Positions 52,501 through 61,899 are shown, counted from the stretch's first letter. The stretch is DNA of 64,000 nucleotides from Gp6-AA40 sp035496255 (GCA_035496255.1 DATJEU010000071.1:29338-93337); one strand, 5' to 3'. Notes: a model not told the origin generated them from the sequence alone. Made by a program: numbers and translations.

Positions 52501-53877
52501 GTGCGTTTTCGTGACCTGCCGATCGCCCGCAAGGCGCTGGCGCTCGGCGTCATTCCAACCGTCTGCGCGCTGGCCGTCGTCACTGCCACGCTCGGCATCG
52601 CGATCTATCGCAGCCTGCAGACGAACCTGAACCAGAACGCACAGACGCTGGTCACGGTCACTGCCGACAACATGCAGGCGCCACTGGGATTCAACGATCC
52701 GAAGACCGCTGGACAATTGCTCGCCGCGTTGCACTCGGTCGAAATCGTCGATGCCGCGTGCGTCTTCGACGCCAACGGCCACCTGTTCGCTCATTACGCC
52801 ACGCCAGACCATCCATGCCCGACCTTCGACGATGAAGGACAACGATCGCCGGGGATTCACGCCGCCGCCGTGTCCGTCGGCACGCGGCGCGTCGGCTCGG
52901 TGCGGTTGTTCGTCAACGACACCGCTCTGCGCCGGAGCCTGGCGACGCTGGCGGTGACGGCGGGACTGACGGTCGTGGTCGTCGTCCTGCTGGCGACGGT
53001 CCTGGCCACGCGGCTGCAGCACACGATCTCGAACCCGATCGTGGCCCTCGCCCGGACCGCCGATCGCGTGACCTCCACCGGCGACTACTCGGCGCGCGCC
53101 GAGCAGATGACCAACGATGAAGTCGGCCGCCTCGTCGTCGCCTTCAACGGCATGCTCGCGCAGATCCAGCAGCAGAACCGGGTCAAGGACGAATTCCTCG
53201 CGACGGTGTCCCACGAACTGCGAACGCCGCTGAATGCCATGCTCGGATGGCTGCAGATCATCCAGCGCACCAATCCCGAAGCCTCCGCGCTGACGCGCGC
53301 CTTGACCAGCCTCGAGCGCAACGCGAAGGTGCAGCAACGCGTGGTCGAGGATCTGCTCGACATCTCGCGCGTCGTCAGCGGCAAGCTGCAGATGAATCTC
53401 ACGGTCGTCGATCTTCGCCTCGTGATCGGCGCGGCGATCGACGTCATCGCCACGATCGCCGCGCAGGCGGGCGTGACCGTGCAGTGGCATCCACCGGGCA
53501 GTCCGTGTCTCGTCAGCGGCGACGCCGCCCGACTGCAGCAGGCGTTCTGGAATGTCCTCAGCAACGGCGTGAAGTTCACGCCGCGAGGGGGGACGGTCAC
53601 CGCGTCGATCCAGTCGCGCGCCGACGTCTTTGCGATCGTCATCCGCGATACCGGTGTCGGGATCGATCCTGCCTTCCTGCCGCACGTCTTCGAACGGTTT
53701 CAGCAGGCCGACAGTTCGGCCACACGCGAACATGGCGGCCTTGGCCTGGGGCTGGCCATCGTGCACGAGATCGTCACGTTGCACGGCGGGAGTGTGACTG
53801 CGACGAGCGCGGGCAAGGGACGCGGCGCGACGTTTACGATTACCTTGCCGCGGCTGGTCGACGAGGGCGCCGCTTAG
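52501..53877 (+). CDS. Membrane sensor histidine kinase with CHASE8-like sensor and HAMP domain
   Basis: From GTG 52501 the product has 458 residues: transmembrane helix about 15-35, a periplasmic sensor region about 36-150 resembling CHASE8 (NLNQNAQTLVTVTADNMQAPL, DAACVFDANGHLFAHY), a second helix about 155-178, a HAMP linker (NPIVALARTADRVTSTGDYSAR), HisKA with His238 in ATVSHELRTPLN, and an ATPase domain (NVLSNGVKF, DTGVGIDP, GGLGLGLAI). There is no receiver. The sensor domain is the likely contact for YfiR from the same operon. The gene follows the TonB receptor gene after 3 bases. Confidence 0.92.
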   Translation: MRFRDLPIARKALALGVIPTVCALAVVTATLGIAIYRSLQTNLNQNAQTLVTVTADNMQAPLGFNDPKTAGQLLAALHSVEIVDAACVFDANGHLFAHYATPDHPCPTFDDEGQRSPGIHAAAVSVGTRRVGSVRLFVNDTALRRSLATLAVTAGLTVVVVVLLATVLATRLQHTISNPIVALARTADRVTSTGDYSARAEQMTNDEVGRLVVAFNGMLAQIQQQNRVKDEFLATVSHELRTPLNAMLGWLQIIQRTNPEASALTRALTSLERNAKVQQRVVEDLLDISRVVSGKLQMNLTVVDLRLVIGAAIDVIATIAAQAGVTVQWHPPGSPCLVSGDAARLQQAFWNVLSNGVKFTPRGGTVTASIQSRADVFAIVIRDTGVGIDPAFLPHVFERFQQADSSATREHGGLGLGLAIVHEIVTLHGGSVTATSAGKGRGATFTITLPRLVDEGAA

Positions 53878-53921
53878 GTTGGACGCGCGCTGCAGCGCGA
53901 GAGAGTAAGCTGCTGACATCC

Positions 53922-55991
53922 ATGGCGGGTACCGACGAACTTCCCGACGCGCTCGGCGTCATCAGTCGCGTTCCCCCCGGCGCCGGGGTGCGCGTACCGA
54001 CGCTGCCGGCATGGCGATTCGCCGTCGCTGGCGTCGCGATCATCGCCGCGTACGTCCTGGCGGCGGTCATCGGCTTCCGCTTCGCGTTCTTCGCGCCGCA
54101 GGTCACGACCGTCTGGGCACCGTCAGGGATCGCGATTGCCGCGCTGCTGATTGGCGGACGACAGTTCTGGCCCGCCATCTGGCTGGCGGCATTCATCGTC
54201 AATGGCCGCACCGAGGCGCCGATGTGGACGGCGGCTCTGCTGGCGACGGGAAATGCGCTCGAAGCGGTGATCGCGGCCACCGTCCTCGAGCGCTACGCGT
54301 TCGACGCGTCTCTGCGGCGGCTCGGCGACGTGCTGGCGTTCGGCGCCATCGCCGTCATTCTGGCGCCGGTTGTCAGTGCGACAGTCGGCGTCACCACCTT
54401 GTGCGCCGCCTCCGTGCAGCCCTGGGATCGCTATGCCGTGCTGTGGTCCGACTGGTGGTTGGGTGACGCGCTTGGCGCGCTCGTCGTCGCGCCCGCACTC
54501 CTGACGATCATCCGCACCTCCTGGACACTGCGGGATGCGGTCATGGCAGCCGCGTTCGTGTCGGGCACGATCGGCATCACGCAGATGGCGTTCGGCCGCC
54601 TGCCGGGACTCGGCGCGAACCCGCTGGAATACGTCGTGTTCCCGGTGGTGATCGCGGCGGCGCTGACCGGCGGCACCCGCCCGACCTGTCTCGCGGTGCT
54701 CGGCGCGTCCACAGTGAGCATCTGGAATACGGCTGGAGGCGCCGGGCCGTTCGCGCGGCCGGACATGCATCACACGCTGATTCTCCTGCAGGCGTTTACC
54801 GGCGTGCTGGCGGCGTCGGGGCTGCTGCTGGGCGCGGCGATCGCCGAACGCGCCGACACACAGCATCGGGAAGAAGACGCGCTCGACGAACTGCGGCGGC
54901 GCGAAGAAATGCTGCGACTGGCGCAGCATGCCGGTGGCGTCGCCACGTTCGAGTGGGACTTCGGCCGCCAGAGCGCCCGATGTTCACCCGAGTTCTTCCG
55001 CATGTTCGGCCTGCCCGAGGACACGGACGTCATCGCCTCGGAGGACTGGGGCCGCTTCGTGCATCCCGACGATCGCCAGCGCATGAGCGTGCACCTGGGG
55101 CGTGTCCTGACGGAGGCGGAGCCGGCCACCGCGGACTACCGCATTGTTCTCGCCGACGGCACGGTGCGGTGGCTCAGTTACACGGGACGGCTGCAGCAGA
55201 CCGCCGAAGGGCCACGCCTGCTCGGGAGCGTCGTCGAAATCACGGCGCGAAAGGAGGCGGAGCACGCGCTCGAGCGGGCAAAGAACGAGGCGGAATCGGC
55301 GAGCCGCCTGAAAGACGAGTTCCTCGCGACGTTGTCTCACGAACTGCGCACGCCACTGAATGCCGTGCTCGGGTACGCGCAGATGTTACGGACCGGCGCC
55401 GTGTTGCCCGAGCGCCAGGCGCATGCGGTCGACGTGATCGAGCGGAACGCGACGCTGCAACATCAACTGATCGAGGATCTCCTCGACATGTCGCGGCTGA
55501 CCACGGGCAAGCTGCGCGTCGATCCGGCGCCGATGTCACTCGACGCCGTGTTGTGCGACGCCCTCGACGTGGTGCGGCCGGCGGCCGGCGCGCGTCGGAT
55601 CAGGCTTGACGTGCAGGTGATGTCCAACGTCGGTCCGATGCTCGGCGACGCCACACGATTGCAGCAGGTCTTCTGGAACATGCTGACGAATGCGCTGAAG
55701 TTCACTCCGGTCGGCGGCGCGGTCACGGTGGCGCTGCGTTGTGACGGGGGCCATGCGGAGATCGAGGTGAGCGACACCGGGATCGGAATCGATCCCGCGT
55801 TTCTACCCTTCGTGTTCGATCCGTTTCGTCAGGCGCAGGTCGGCGTCACGCGCACCGAGTCGGGCCTCGGCCTCGGCCTCGCCATCTCACGCCAGCTTGC
55901 CGAACTGCACGGGGGCACGATCACTGCCGCCAGCCCCGGCATCGGGCGGGGCGCCACGTTCGTGGTCCGCCTGCCCCTCCGCCGCGTGTGA
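53922..55991 (+). CDS. Histidine kinase with MASE1 membrane sensor and PAS domain
   Basis: The ATG at 53922 begins this 689-residue protein; the frame is open to 53247, but only across the previous kinase gene. Residues about 30-310 form the MASE1 membrane sensor with about eight helices (VTTVWAPSGIAIAALLIGG, QFWPAIWLAAFIVN, DWWLGDALGALVVAPALL). A PAS domain follows at 325-440 (FRMFGLPEDTDVI, FVHPDDRQR). HisKA has His473 in ATLSHELRTPLN, and the ATPase domain shows NMLTNALKF, DTGIGIDP and GLGLGLAIS. It has no receiver. It ends the yfiR operon, 44 bases after the CHASE8 kinase. Signal and target regulator unknown. Confidence 0.93.
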   Translation: MAGTDELPDALGVISRVPPGAGVRVPTLPAWRFAVAGVAIIAAYVLAAVIGFRFAFFAPQVTTVWAPSGIAIAALLIGGRQFWPAIWLAAFIVNGRTEAPMWTAALLATGNALEAVIAATVLERYAFDASLRRLGDVLAFGAIAVILAPVVSATVGVTTLCAASVQPWDRYAVLWSDWWLGDALGALVVAPALLTIIRTSWTLRDAVMAAAFVSGTIGITQMAFGRLPGLGANPLEYVVFPVVIAAALTGGTRPTCLAVLGASTVSIWNTAGGAGPFARPDMHHTLILLQAFTGVLAASGLLLGAAIAERADTQHREEDALDELRRREEMLRLAQHAGGVATFEWDFGRQSARCSPEFFRMFGLPEDTDVIASEDWGRFVHPDDRQRMSVHLGRVLTEAEPATADYRIVLADGTVRWLSYTGRLQQTAEGPRLLGSVVEITARKEAEHALERAKNEAESASRLKDEFLATLSHELRTPLNAVLGYAQMLRTGAVLPERQAHAVDVIERNATLQHQLIEDLLDMSRLTTGKLRVDPAPMSLDAVLCDALDVVRPAAGARRIRLDVQVMSNVGPMLGDATRLQQVFWNMLTNALKFTPVGGAVTVALRCDGGHAEIEVSDTGIGIDPAFLPFVFDPFRQAQVGVTRTESGLGLGLAISRQLAELHGGTITAASPGIGRGATFVVRLPLRRV

Positions 55992-56045
55992 GCGGGGGGC
56001 GGCGCCCGACTCGAAGGCCTGCCTTCGACGCCGGGCGACACGAGC

Positions 56046-56444
56046 CTACGCCTCGGAGGAAATCGTGATCTGGAATCCGCTCGGCTCCGTGACGTCGAAG
56101 ACCCGCGACTTCCACTCGGTGTCATGCGGCTCGGAGTCGAGCTTCACGCCCGCGGTTCTGGCCTGCGCCGCGAGCTGATCGATGTTCTGCTTCGTCGACA
56201 GGAAGAGGCGCATGCCGACACCCTTCTGCCGGTCGCGTCCCTTCTTCCAATCATCCTGCATCAAGCCGATGCGCGCGTCGCCGGCGCGCAACATCACGCC
56301 AAGCAGCTTGCCCTGTTCTTCCCAGCGGTCTTCCACGACGAATCCGAGATTCTCGAAGAACGCCAGGCTTTGCCGAACGTCGTTGACCGTGAGGCTTGGT
56401 GAGATCGTCCTGGCCTGCAAAGTGGACTCGGTCGCTGTTGCCAT
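56046..56444 (-). CDS. VOC (glyoxalase/bleomycin-resistance) family protein, first of two
   Basis: The 132-residue protein has the paired beta-alpha-beta-beta-beta layout: SPSLTVNDVRQSLAFFENLGFVV, GVMLRAGDARIGLMQDDW, MRLFLSTKQNIDQLAAQARTAG and RVFDVTEPSGFQITI. Metal ligands of glyoxalase I are not evident; the substrate is unknown. Similar proteins are often encoded as pairs. It lies 50 bases downstream of the second VOC gene on the same strand. Confidence 0.9.
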   Translation of the reverse strand: MATATESTLQARTISPSLTVNDVRQSLAFFENLGFVVEDRWEEQGKLLGVMLRAGDARIGLMQDDWKKGRDRQKGVGMRLFLSTKQNIDQLAAQARTAGVKLDSEPHDTEWKSRVFDVTEPSGFQITISSEA

Positions 56445-56494
56445 CGTGGCCTCCAGATAATGTGAAGAAACGTTCCACTGTCAGCGGCGGACGG

Positions 56495-56869
56495 TCATCG
56501 GCCGACCACGTTGAGAATGTTGCCGTCCGGATCCTTGAACCAGGCGACCTTCATGTGGTCGCCCACATGCACGTCGCCTTCACGTGTCAGCCCCGGCATG
56601 TCGTAATGCTCGAAGACGACACCCTTACTCTTGAGCGACTTCACCTCATCGTCGATGTTGTCGACAGTCCATGTGACCGCGGTCGCCTTGTTGGTCCCCG
56701 CGTAGTCCGATTGGTACACGTTGAGTGACGAATGACCGCTCTGGAAAACGACGAGCTCCCGGCCTTCCTGATGTACCGGCTTCAAACCGAGCGTGTTCCG
56801 ATAGAACTCGGTCGCGACGTCGATGTCCTTCACGGCCACGTTCGCCACGGCGTCCTTGTGGCTAAGCAT
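56495..56869 (-). CDS. VOC family protein, second of two
   Basis: The 124-residue protein opens AVANVAVKDIDVATEFYRNTLGL and continues with LVVFQSGHSSLNVYQSDYAG, VDNIDDEVKSLKSKGVVFEHYD and VAWFKDPDGNILNVVG, the usual VOC ending. It differs strongly from the neighbouring VOC protein, so the pair is not a recent duplication. The ligand is unknown. The 117-base gap to the ModA-like gene upstream shows no clear element. Confidence 0.9.
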   Translation of the reverse strand: MLSHKDAVANVAVKDIDVATEFYRNTLGLKPVHQEGRELVVFQSGHSSLNVYQSDYAGTNKATAVTWTVDNIDDEVKSLKSKGVVFEHYDMPGLTREGDVHVGDHMKVAWFKDPDGNILNVVGR

Positions 56870-56986
56870 GGTGTGCTCCTTGGGTCCGGCTGAGACTGGA
56901 AATTGGTCAGTGCCCGAGCGGATCGGGGCTGCCAGTCGCAGACATGAAAGACGGCTGCCAACGGACCGAATTCATGACGTCCGTCT

Positions 56987-57748
56987 TTACCGTTCCATGC
57001 CTTTGGCGCGCAGCACCGGTGTGTTCTTCGCGGCGGTCAGGAAGGCGATGAACGCCCGGGCCGCGGCCGCCCGCGTGGATCGCGCGCTGATGCCGGCCGA
57101 CATGACGATGTAGCTCTGAACCTGCGCCGGAAATGGGCCGCCGAGTTGGGCGCCGGCGACCGGGAGAATCTCGCTGATCGGCAGGACCGCGAGATCGGCC
57201 ACGCCGTTCGTAATGTTCGCGTTGACCTCGTCGCCCGTCGCCGCGGGTCGTGCCTTTGCTTTCACCGCCTCGGCGATTCCCAGTTGCTCGAGCGTCGCGA
57301 GAAACGCCACGCCGCTCGCGCCGGTCGGGACGTACGTCGTGGCGCGTGCGTCGAGGAGCGTGCGCTTGAACGCCTCCACCGAGCGGACGTCCGGTTTCGG
57401 AGCGCCCGCCTTGATCATGAGACCGAGGCCGGACCGCGCCACCACCGGCCGCGGCATCGCGGCCACCAGTCCTTTTGCGGTCAGGTCATCGAGCATCGCC
57501 GGTGTCAGGATGGCGACGTCGAACGGCTCGCCGTTTTCGATGCTGGTCTTGATCGCGGCCGCGATCCCGAACACCGGCGTGATGGTGTGCTTCGTCGCGC
57601 GCGTGAAGTCGGGCGCGAGCGCATCGATAACGGACTTCAGCGCGACCGACGAGAGCACGCGAATATCATCGGCGTACGCCGGCGTCGCGATGAGCACGCA
57701 CACAACCGCAACCGCGACAGACCACGACGCTCGAGTACTGCGCCTCAC
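56987..57748 (-). CDS. ModA-like periplasmic substrate-binding protein (orphan)
   Basis: The 253-residue protein has a signal peptide (SVAVAVVCVLIATPAYAD) and a type II periplasmic binding fold: IRVLSSVALKSVIDALAPDF, FGIAAAIKTSIENGEPFDVAIL, GLVAAMPRPVVARSGLGLMIK, TYVPTGASGVAFLATLEQLGI and VADLAVLPISEILPVAGAQLGG. ModA relatives bind molybdate, but no modB or modC gene is present, and such orphans in soil bacteria often bind other acids. It is the last gene of a run with cupins, MFS transporter and metallo-hydrolase (15-base gap), which favours an organic-acid ligand. Confidence 0.85.
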   Translation of the reverse strand: MRRSTRASWSVAVAVVCVLIATPAYADDIRVLSSVALKSVIDALAPDFTRATKHTITPVFGIAAAIKTSIENGEPFDVAILTPAMLDDLTAKGLVAAMPRPVVARSGLGLMIKAGAPKPDVRSVEAFKRTLLDARATTYVPTGASGVAFLATLEQLGIAEAVKAKARPAATGDEVNANITNGVADLAVLPISEILPVAGAQLGGPFPAQVQSYIVMSAGISARSTRAAAARAFIAFLTAAKNTPVLRAKGMER

Positions 57749-57763
57749 ATGACCTCCCGCGCG

Positions 57764-58336
57764 CTATCGCGATTTTGCGAACAGCGCGCCGCCGTCGACC
57801 ACCGTCGCCTTCGTCGGTCCGTACCCGCTGATCGCCACCCAGGTGTCCTCGTCGATCGCGCCGTCGTAGTGCGGCCCGCCTTTCGGATGCCGCATGAAGT
57901 CGCCGGGCTTCAGGGCGACGGCCTGACCGGGACGGAACACCTCACCTTCGTCGGTGTACCACGTGCCCTTGAGGACGATCACGTAGCGTTCGTCCGGGTG
58001 GTAGTGCGGACGGCTCATCACGCCCGCGGGGAAATGATTGATCGTCAGGTAGTAACCGGGCTTCGACGGATCGCCCTCAACCACCGCGCTCTCCACACCC
58101 AGCGTATTGCCCTCGGTGGGTTTCCACGTGAGCTGATCGAACTTGACGCGGACGAATGGCCGTTCTGGATATCCCGGCAGCGTCACCGTACCTGATGGCG
58201 CGCTCGCGGCGGCTGCACTCGTCTTCGCGGCCGCGCCTTCCTGCGCGGTCGCGTTCACCGTCGATGCACGGCTGCAACCAGCCGTCGTCATGGCCAGCAC
58301 GCCGCCGGCGACATACCACGATCGCAGCGCCTTCAT
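57764..58336 (-). CDS. Cupin-domain lipoprotein
   Basis: The ATG at 58336 overlaps the stop of the double-cupin gene (TGATG); the frame is open to 58435, but without support. The 190-residue protein has a lipoprotein signal (AGGVLAMTTAGCS, Cys22) and an Ala/Ser-rich linker. One cupin domain carries the metal site: SRPHYHPDERYVIVLKGTWY (two His and a Glu), PGDFMRHPKGGPHYDG (final His). GYYLTINHFPAG opens it. The role is unknown; cupins of this size can be isomerases, dioxygenases or sugar/acid-binding proteins. Translation is coupled to the larger exported double cupin. Confidence 0.85.
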   Translation of the reverse strand: MKALRSWYVAGGVLAMTTAGCSRASTVNATAQEGAAAKTSAAAASAPSGTVTLPGYPERPFVRVKFDQLTWKPTEGNTLGVESAVVEGDPSKPGYYLTINHFPAGVMSRPHYHPDERYVIVLKGTWYTDEGEVFRPGQAVALKPGDFMRHPKGGPHYDGAIDEDTWVAISGYGPTKATVVDGGALFAKSR

Positions 58337-59274
58337 CAGTCCGCCTCGTACATGTGAGCCTGATACGGGAACCCGTTCATCGCGAGCCGGCAGGAGCGCT
58401 CGCCTTCCTTGCCGCCGTTGCTCGCGAGGTGCCACGTCTGACGGGGGACATAGACGACGTCGCCGGCTTCGGCCTCGAAGGGCTGAAGTCCTTCGATGTT
58501 GTAGCGGATGTGGCCGAGCATGATCAGCCAGAACTCGCCGCCCTCTTCGTGATAGTGGCCTTTGTTGCCCGGCTGTGGCGGCTGGTAGCGGCCCATGATG
58601 ATGTTGGCAAAGCTGCGATCGTCGGTGACGAACGCGCCGCCGCGTTCTTCCCCGGTCACCACCTTGTTGAAATCGACCACGGGCCGGTTCTGCGGATCGA
58701 GCACGCCTTGTCCACCGTCGACGCGCGTCTTGACGTATTGGAATCCCGGCAGCGGCACCGGCGTCTCGTCAACCGGATACAGCTTCCGCGCCCGCGCCAC
58801 GTTGACCTCGAAGCGGAGCGCCGGCTCCGTGCCGACGTTTTCGATCTGATAGAGCGTGCGATACGGGACCTGCACCATGAAGCCCTTCGTCGCGACGATC
58901 GGCTCGCGTCCTTCGACGGTGAAACGCAGCGTGCCCGACTGGACGATCCACCACTCGCGCGTGTCGCCGTTCATCCGCCGCGGCGTCTTGTGACCGGCGC
59001 CCATCGAGATCCACTGCGCGTTCAGGCTCTCGTCGTCGACGATCGTCTCGGCCCAATCGGACTGCGCCTTGTGGCGGGCGAGCACGTCGGCGAGCGTCGT
59101 GTGCGGATGATGCACGCCGGTCCATCCTGGCGGCGCCGCCTTCGGCGCCATCATGATCAGCGGCGTGGCCTGACGCGCCGGCGGCCGCTGCGCCGCACCA
59201 CTCGGCGTCTGTCCATTCGACGAGGTCCCCGCAACAGCCACGAGCACGGCAATCGCCGCAATCCACAGCTTCAT
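58336..59274 (-). CDS. Exported double-cupin protein
   Basis: The start at ATG 59274 precedes a signal peptide (KLWIAAIAVLVAVAGTSSNG). The frame is open to 59373 but adds only 33 unsupported residues. The 312-residue protein has two cupin domains: the first near 110-180 (WWIVQSGTLRFTVEGREPI, VQVPYRTLYQIENVG), the second near 225-305 (KGHYHEEGGEFWLIMLGHI, GDVVYVPRQTWHLASNG). HYHEE and the final His fit a metal site in domain 2; domain 1 lacks a clear triad. Two-cupin enzymes include gentisate and oxalate oxygenases or decarboxylases, but the exported form here is not assignable. It is the third gene of the run. Confidence 0.85.
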   Translation of the reverse strand: MKLWIAAIAVLVAVAGTSSNGQTPSGAAQRPPARQATPLIMMAPKAAPPGWTGVHHPHTTLADVLARHKAQSDWAETIVDDESLNAQWISMGAGHKTPRRMNGDTREWWIVQSGTLRFTVEGREPIVATKGFMVQVPYRTLYQIENVGTEPALRFEVNVARARKLYPVDETPVPLPGFQYVKTRVDGGQGVLDPQNRPVVDFNKVVTGEERGGAFVTDDRSFANIIMGRYQPPQPGNKGHYHEEGGEFWLIMLGHIRYNIEGLQPFEAEAGDVVYVPRQTWHLASNGGKEGERSCRLAMNGFPYQAHMYEAD

Positions 59275-59299
59275 ACGCCGCCTCTCCAGTGGGCCGGAA

Positions 59300-60613
59300 T
59301 CATCGCACAGGTGCCGCGGCGCGATCATCGATTGCCGGCGATCGACGCTTGAGCCAATCCAGGCCGAGCACAACCGCCGCAGGCGTCAGCATCGACAGGC
59401 CGAGGACGAAGAGCGCGCGGCTGAAGTTGCCACTGCCGTGCGTCAGCCAGGCCACCACCTGCGGTCCGGCGTAGCCGGCGAGGTTGCCGAGCGAATTGAT
59501 CAAGGCGAGGCCGGCAGCGGCCGCGGTACCAGCGAGAAACGTCGTCGGCAACGTCCAGAACACCGGCAGCGATCCGTACAGACCCATCAACGCCAGACAC
59601 AGGCAGAAGATCTGTCCGCCCAGCGAGTCGACAGCGCTGGCGGCGGCGAAGCCCGCGAAGCCGAGGACCGAGACTGCGACGAGATGCCAGGTCCGTTCGC
59701 CACGGCGATCCGACCGTCGTCCCCACCACACCATGAACGGGGCGCCGCAGACGAAGGGCAACATGGCGATCCAGCCTGTCTCCTGCAGCTCGATGCCGTG
59801 CACGCTGATCAGCGTCGGCAGCCAGAAGTTGGATCCGTACAGCGCGAGCACGATGCCGAAGTAGGCGATTGCCAGCGCCCAGACGCGCGGCTGCACCAGC
59901 GACGAACGCAGGGTCGTCGTCCCGTGATGCGCCACCTCGTGACGCTCGGTCGCGAGGGTCGCTGCCAGCCAGTCGCGTTCGTCGGACGGCAGCCATGCCG
60001 CGTCGGCGGGCGTATCGGGAAGCGCCCGCAGGCAGACGAGGCCGAGCAGCATCGCGGGCAGGCCTTCCAGGATGAACATCCACTGCCACCCGTGCAAGCC
60101 AAAGGCGTCGATGCGCATCAACTCCGCCGAGAGCGGGCTGCCGATGAGACCTGACAGCGGGATGGCAATCATGAACAGGCCGACCACCCGCGCACGCTCC
60201 CGCGACGGAAACCAGTAGGTGAGGTACAGGAGGATCCCCGGGAAGAAACCGGCTTCGGCAAGACCGAGCAGGAAGCGCATGGCGACGAAGCTGGTTGCGC
60301 CGGTGACGAATGCGGTTGCCGCCGCAACCACGCCCCATGTCACGAGAATGCGGGCGATCCAGCGGCGCGCGCCGACGCGCTCGAGCATCAGGTTCGACGG
60401 GATCTCGAAGACGAAGTAGCCGATGAAGAAGATGCCTGCGCCGAACGCGTACGTCGCATCGTCGATCCCGATATCCCGATCCATCGTCAGCTTCGCGAAG
60501 CTGACGTTCACGCGATCGAGATACGAGACGACGTAGAGGAGGCCAAGGAACGGCAGGAGGCGCCAGCGGACGCGGCTCAGGGCGCGCGCATCGACGGCGA
60601 CGGCCGGCGTCAC
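59300..60613 (-). CDS. MFS transporter, anion:cation symporter-like
   Basis: The 437-residue protein starts at GTG 60613 and has twelve transmembrane segments. The signatures are those of the ACS (phthalate/tartrate-type) branch: LLYVVSYLDRVNVSFAKL, GIFFIGYFVFEIPSNLML, RFLLGLAEAGFFPGILLYLTYWFPSRERAR. Members import organic acids such as glucarate, phthalate or 4-hydroxyphenylacetate with protons. It lies 10 bases after the metallo-hydrolase gene and 25 bases before the double cupin, so it probably serves uptake of the same compound. Confidence 0.92.
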   Translation of the reverse strand: MTPAVAVDARALSRVRWRLLPFLGLLYVVSYLDRVNVSFAKLTMDRDIGIDDATYAFGAGIFFIGYFVFEIPSNLMLERVGARRWIARILVTWGVVAAATAFVTGATSFVAMRFLLGLAEAGFFPGILLYLTYWFPSRERARVVGLFMIAIPLSGLIGSPLSAELMRIDAFGLHGWQWMFILEGLPAMLLGLVCLRALPDTPADAAWLPSDERDWLAATLATERHEVAHHGTTTLRSSLVQPRVWALAIAYFGIVLALYGSNFWLPTLISVHGIELQETGWIAMLPFVCGAPFMVWWGRRSDRRGERTWHLVAVSVLGFAGFAAASAVDSLGGQIFCLCLALMGLYGSLPVFWTLPTTFLAGTAAAAGLALINSLGNLAGYAGPQVVAWLTHGSGNFSRALFVLGLSMLTPAAVVLGLDWLKRRSPAIDDRAAAPVR

Positions 60614-60623
60614 CGCGGCCGTT

Positions 60624-61784
60624 TCATTTCCCGGCCTGCCGCGGCCGATAGGTCTTGCTGAATCCGTTGCGCGTGTTGGTCACGGTGAAGGTGCCGTCCT
60701 GCTGCGCACTCACCGCAATGGAGTACGCCGGCATGTGCGCGGCTGCTCCAGGACCGCCGGGGCCTCGCGTGGCACCGGCGCCACCCGGGCCGCCGGCCCC
60801 AGCGGCGCGAGCGCCGGGCGCGGTCGCCGGTGTAGTCGTGAGCACCGCGGCAATCGTTTCCGGCTCGTCCATGTTGGCAATGAAGCGCGCGGGCGTGTTC
60901 TCGAGACCCACGTTGTACGACCAGTGAAGCTGCCACTGATCCTCGATGCCGAGCGTCTGCTGCAATGTCGCAAACACCTCGGGCGCGCCGCCTTTGCGGG
61001 TGCCGTTGTTCATCACGACCACGCGCGGGCGCAGCGCCTGGACCAGCGCCGGCGATCCGGATTTCTCGAGCCCGTGGTGCGACGTTAGATACAGATCGAC
61101 GGTACCGATGCGGTTCGTCGGGCACATCAAATCGAGCTCGCCGTTCCAGGTGAGGTCGCCGAGATCGATCGTGCGGAAGCGGCCGTAGGTCAGCACGAAC
61201 CCCGCCGACTCGCCGTTGTCCACATCGGGGTACGTGCTCTCATCTTTCGGCTTCACCCCGGCGCACGACGCGTTCGCCGTGCCACCACCAGGCAGGTTCG
61301 TGCGAATGAACTGGTTGGCCGATGCGACGGCAGTGATGTCGAGTCCGGCCATCTTCACCTTGTCCCCCGGCTTGACGATCGTGCGCTTGCCGGCGCTCAG
61401 CGCTTCGTAATCGGACAGGAACTGTGCCGAGACGATGCGATCGTTCGGATTCGGCTTGCCGTGATCGTAGAAGTGACCGACCGGAAATCGCTTCGCCAGT
61501 GCGAGCAGCGAACCCACGTGATCGCCGTGATAGTGCGTGATCCACAGATGATCGATCCTGGTGACGCCTGCCGTGCGCAGGATATCGGTAATACGTCCGA
61601 GATCGCGGTCACCCGGATTGCCTGTGTCCACCAGCAGCGACTCGCCGGACGGCCCGACGAAGAGCGTCGACTGCCCTCCTTCGGTATCGATGTAGTAAAT
61701 CCTGAGCGTTCCGGTGCGGACCTGCGCGACGGCGCTCAGAACTGCAGCCATCACACACAACACGGCGACTACGACTGCACGCAT
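60624..61784 (-). CDS. Exported MBL-fold metallo-hydrolase
   Basis: The 386-residue protein has a signal peptide (AVLCVMAAVLSAVAQ) and the metallo-beta-lactamase fold of the ComEC/Rec2-related group: YYIDTEGGQSTLFVG, SLLVDTGNPGD, HYHGDH at 84-89 as the main zinc site, VASANQFIRTN, IDLGDLTWNGE and LTSHHGLEKSGSPALVQALRP. The last 60 residues are an Ala/Gly/Pro-rich linker and a short beta domain (FTVTNTRNGFSKTY). The substrate may be an ester, lactone or phosphodiester. It is the first gene of the five-gene run and faces the divergent gene at 61987 across a 202-base gap. Confidence 0.9.
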   Translation of the reverse strand: MRAVVVAVLCVMAAVLSAVAQVRTGTLRIYYIDTEGGQSTLFVGPSGESLLVDTGNPGDRDLGRITDILRTAGVTRIDHLWITHYHGDHVGSLLALAKRFPVGHFYDHGKPNPNDRIVSAQFLSDYEALSAGKRTIVKPGDKVKMAGLDITAVASANQFIRTNLPGGGTANASCAGVKPKDESTYPDVDNGESAGFVLTYGRFRTIDLGDLTWNGELDLMCPTNRIGTVDLYLTSHHGLEKSGSPALVQALRPRVVVMNNGTRKGGAPEVFATLQQTLGIEDQWQLHWSYNVGLENTPARFIANMDEPETIAAVLTTTPATAPGARAAGAGGPGGAGATRGPGGPGAAAHMPAYSIAVSAQQDGTFTVTNTRNGFSKTYRPRQAGK

Positions 61785-61877
61785 GGCTATCTCCCGTTAA
61801 CGGCCGGCAGGCGTCACGCGGACCGCTGACCTGACGAGGCCGGCGCCGCGAACGTCAAGGCCCACGCCACGGGGCCA

Positions 61878-61899
61878 CGCGAACCCGTCAGGGTTCGCG
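61878..61899. promoter_or_regulatory. Perfect 9-bp inverted repeat in the divergent gap
   Basis: CGCGAACCC (61878-61886) and GGGTTCGCG (61891-61899) are exact reverse complements around GTCA. It lies between the divergent MBL-hydrolase and aldolase genes, where a shared operator would be expected. It could equally be an intergenic repeat, since nearby GGACCGCTGACCTGACGAGG resembles the hairpin region at 25041. Confidence 0.4.

Noticed and set aside
56987..57748. Molybdate ABC transporter
   Set aside because: Only a ModA-like binding protein is found; modB and modC are missing, and the neighbours point to organic acids.
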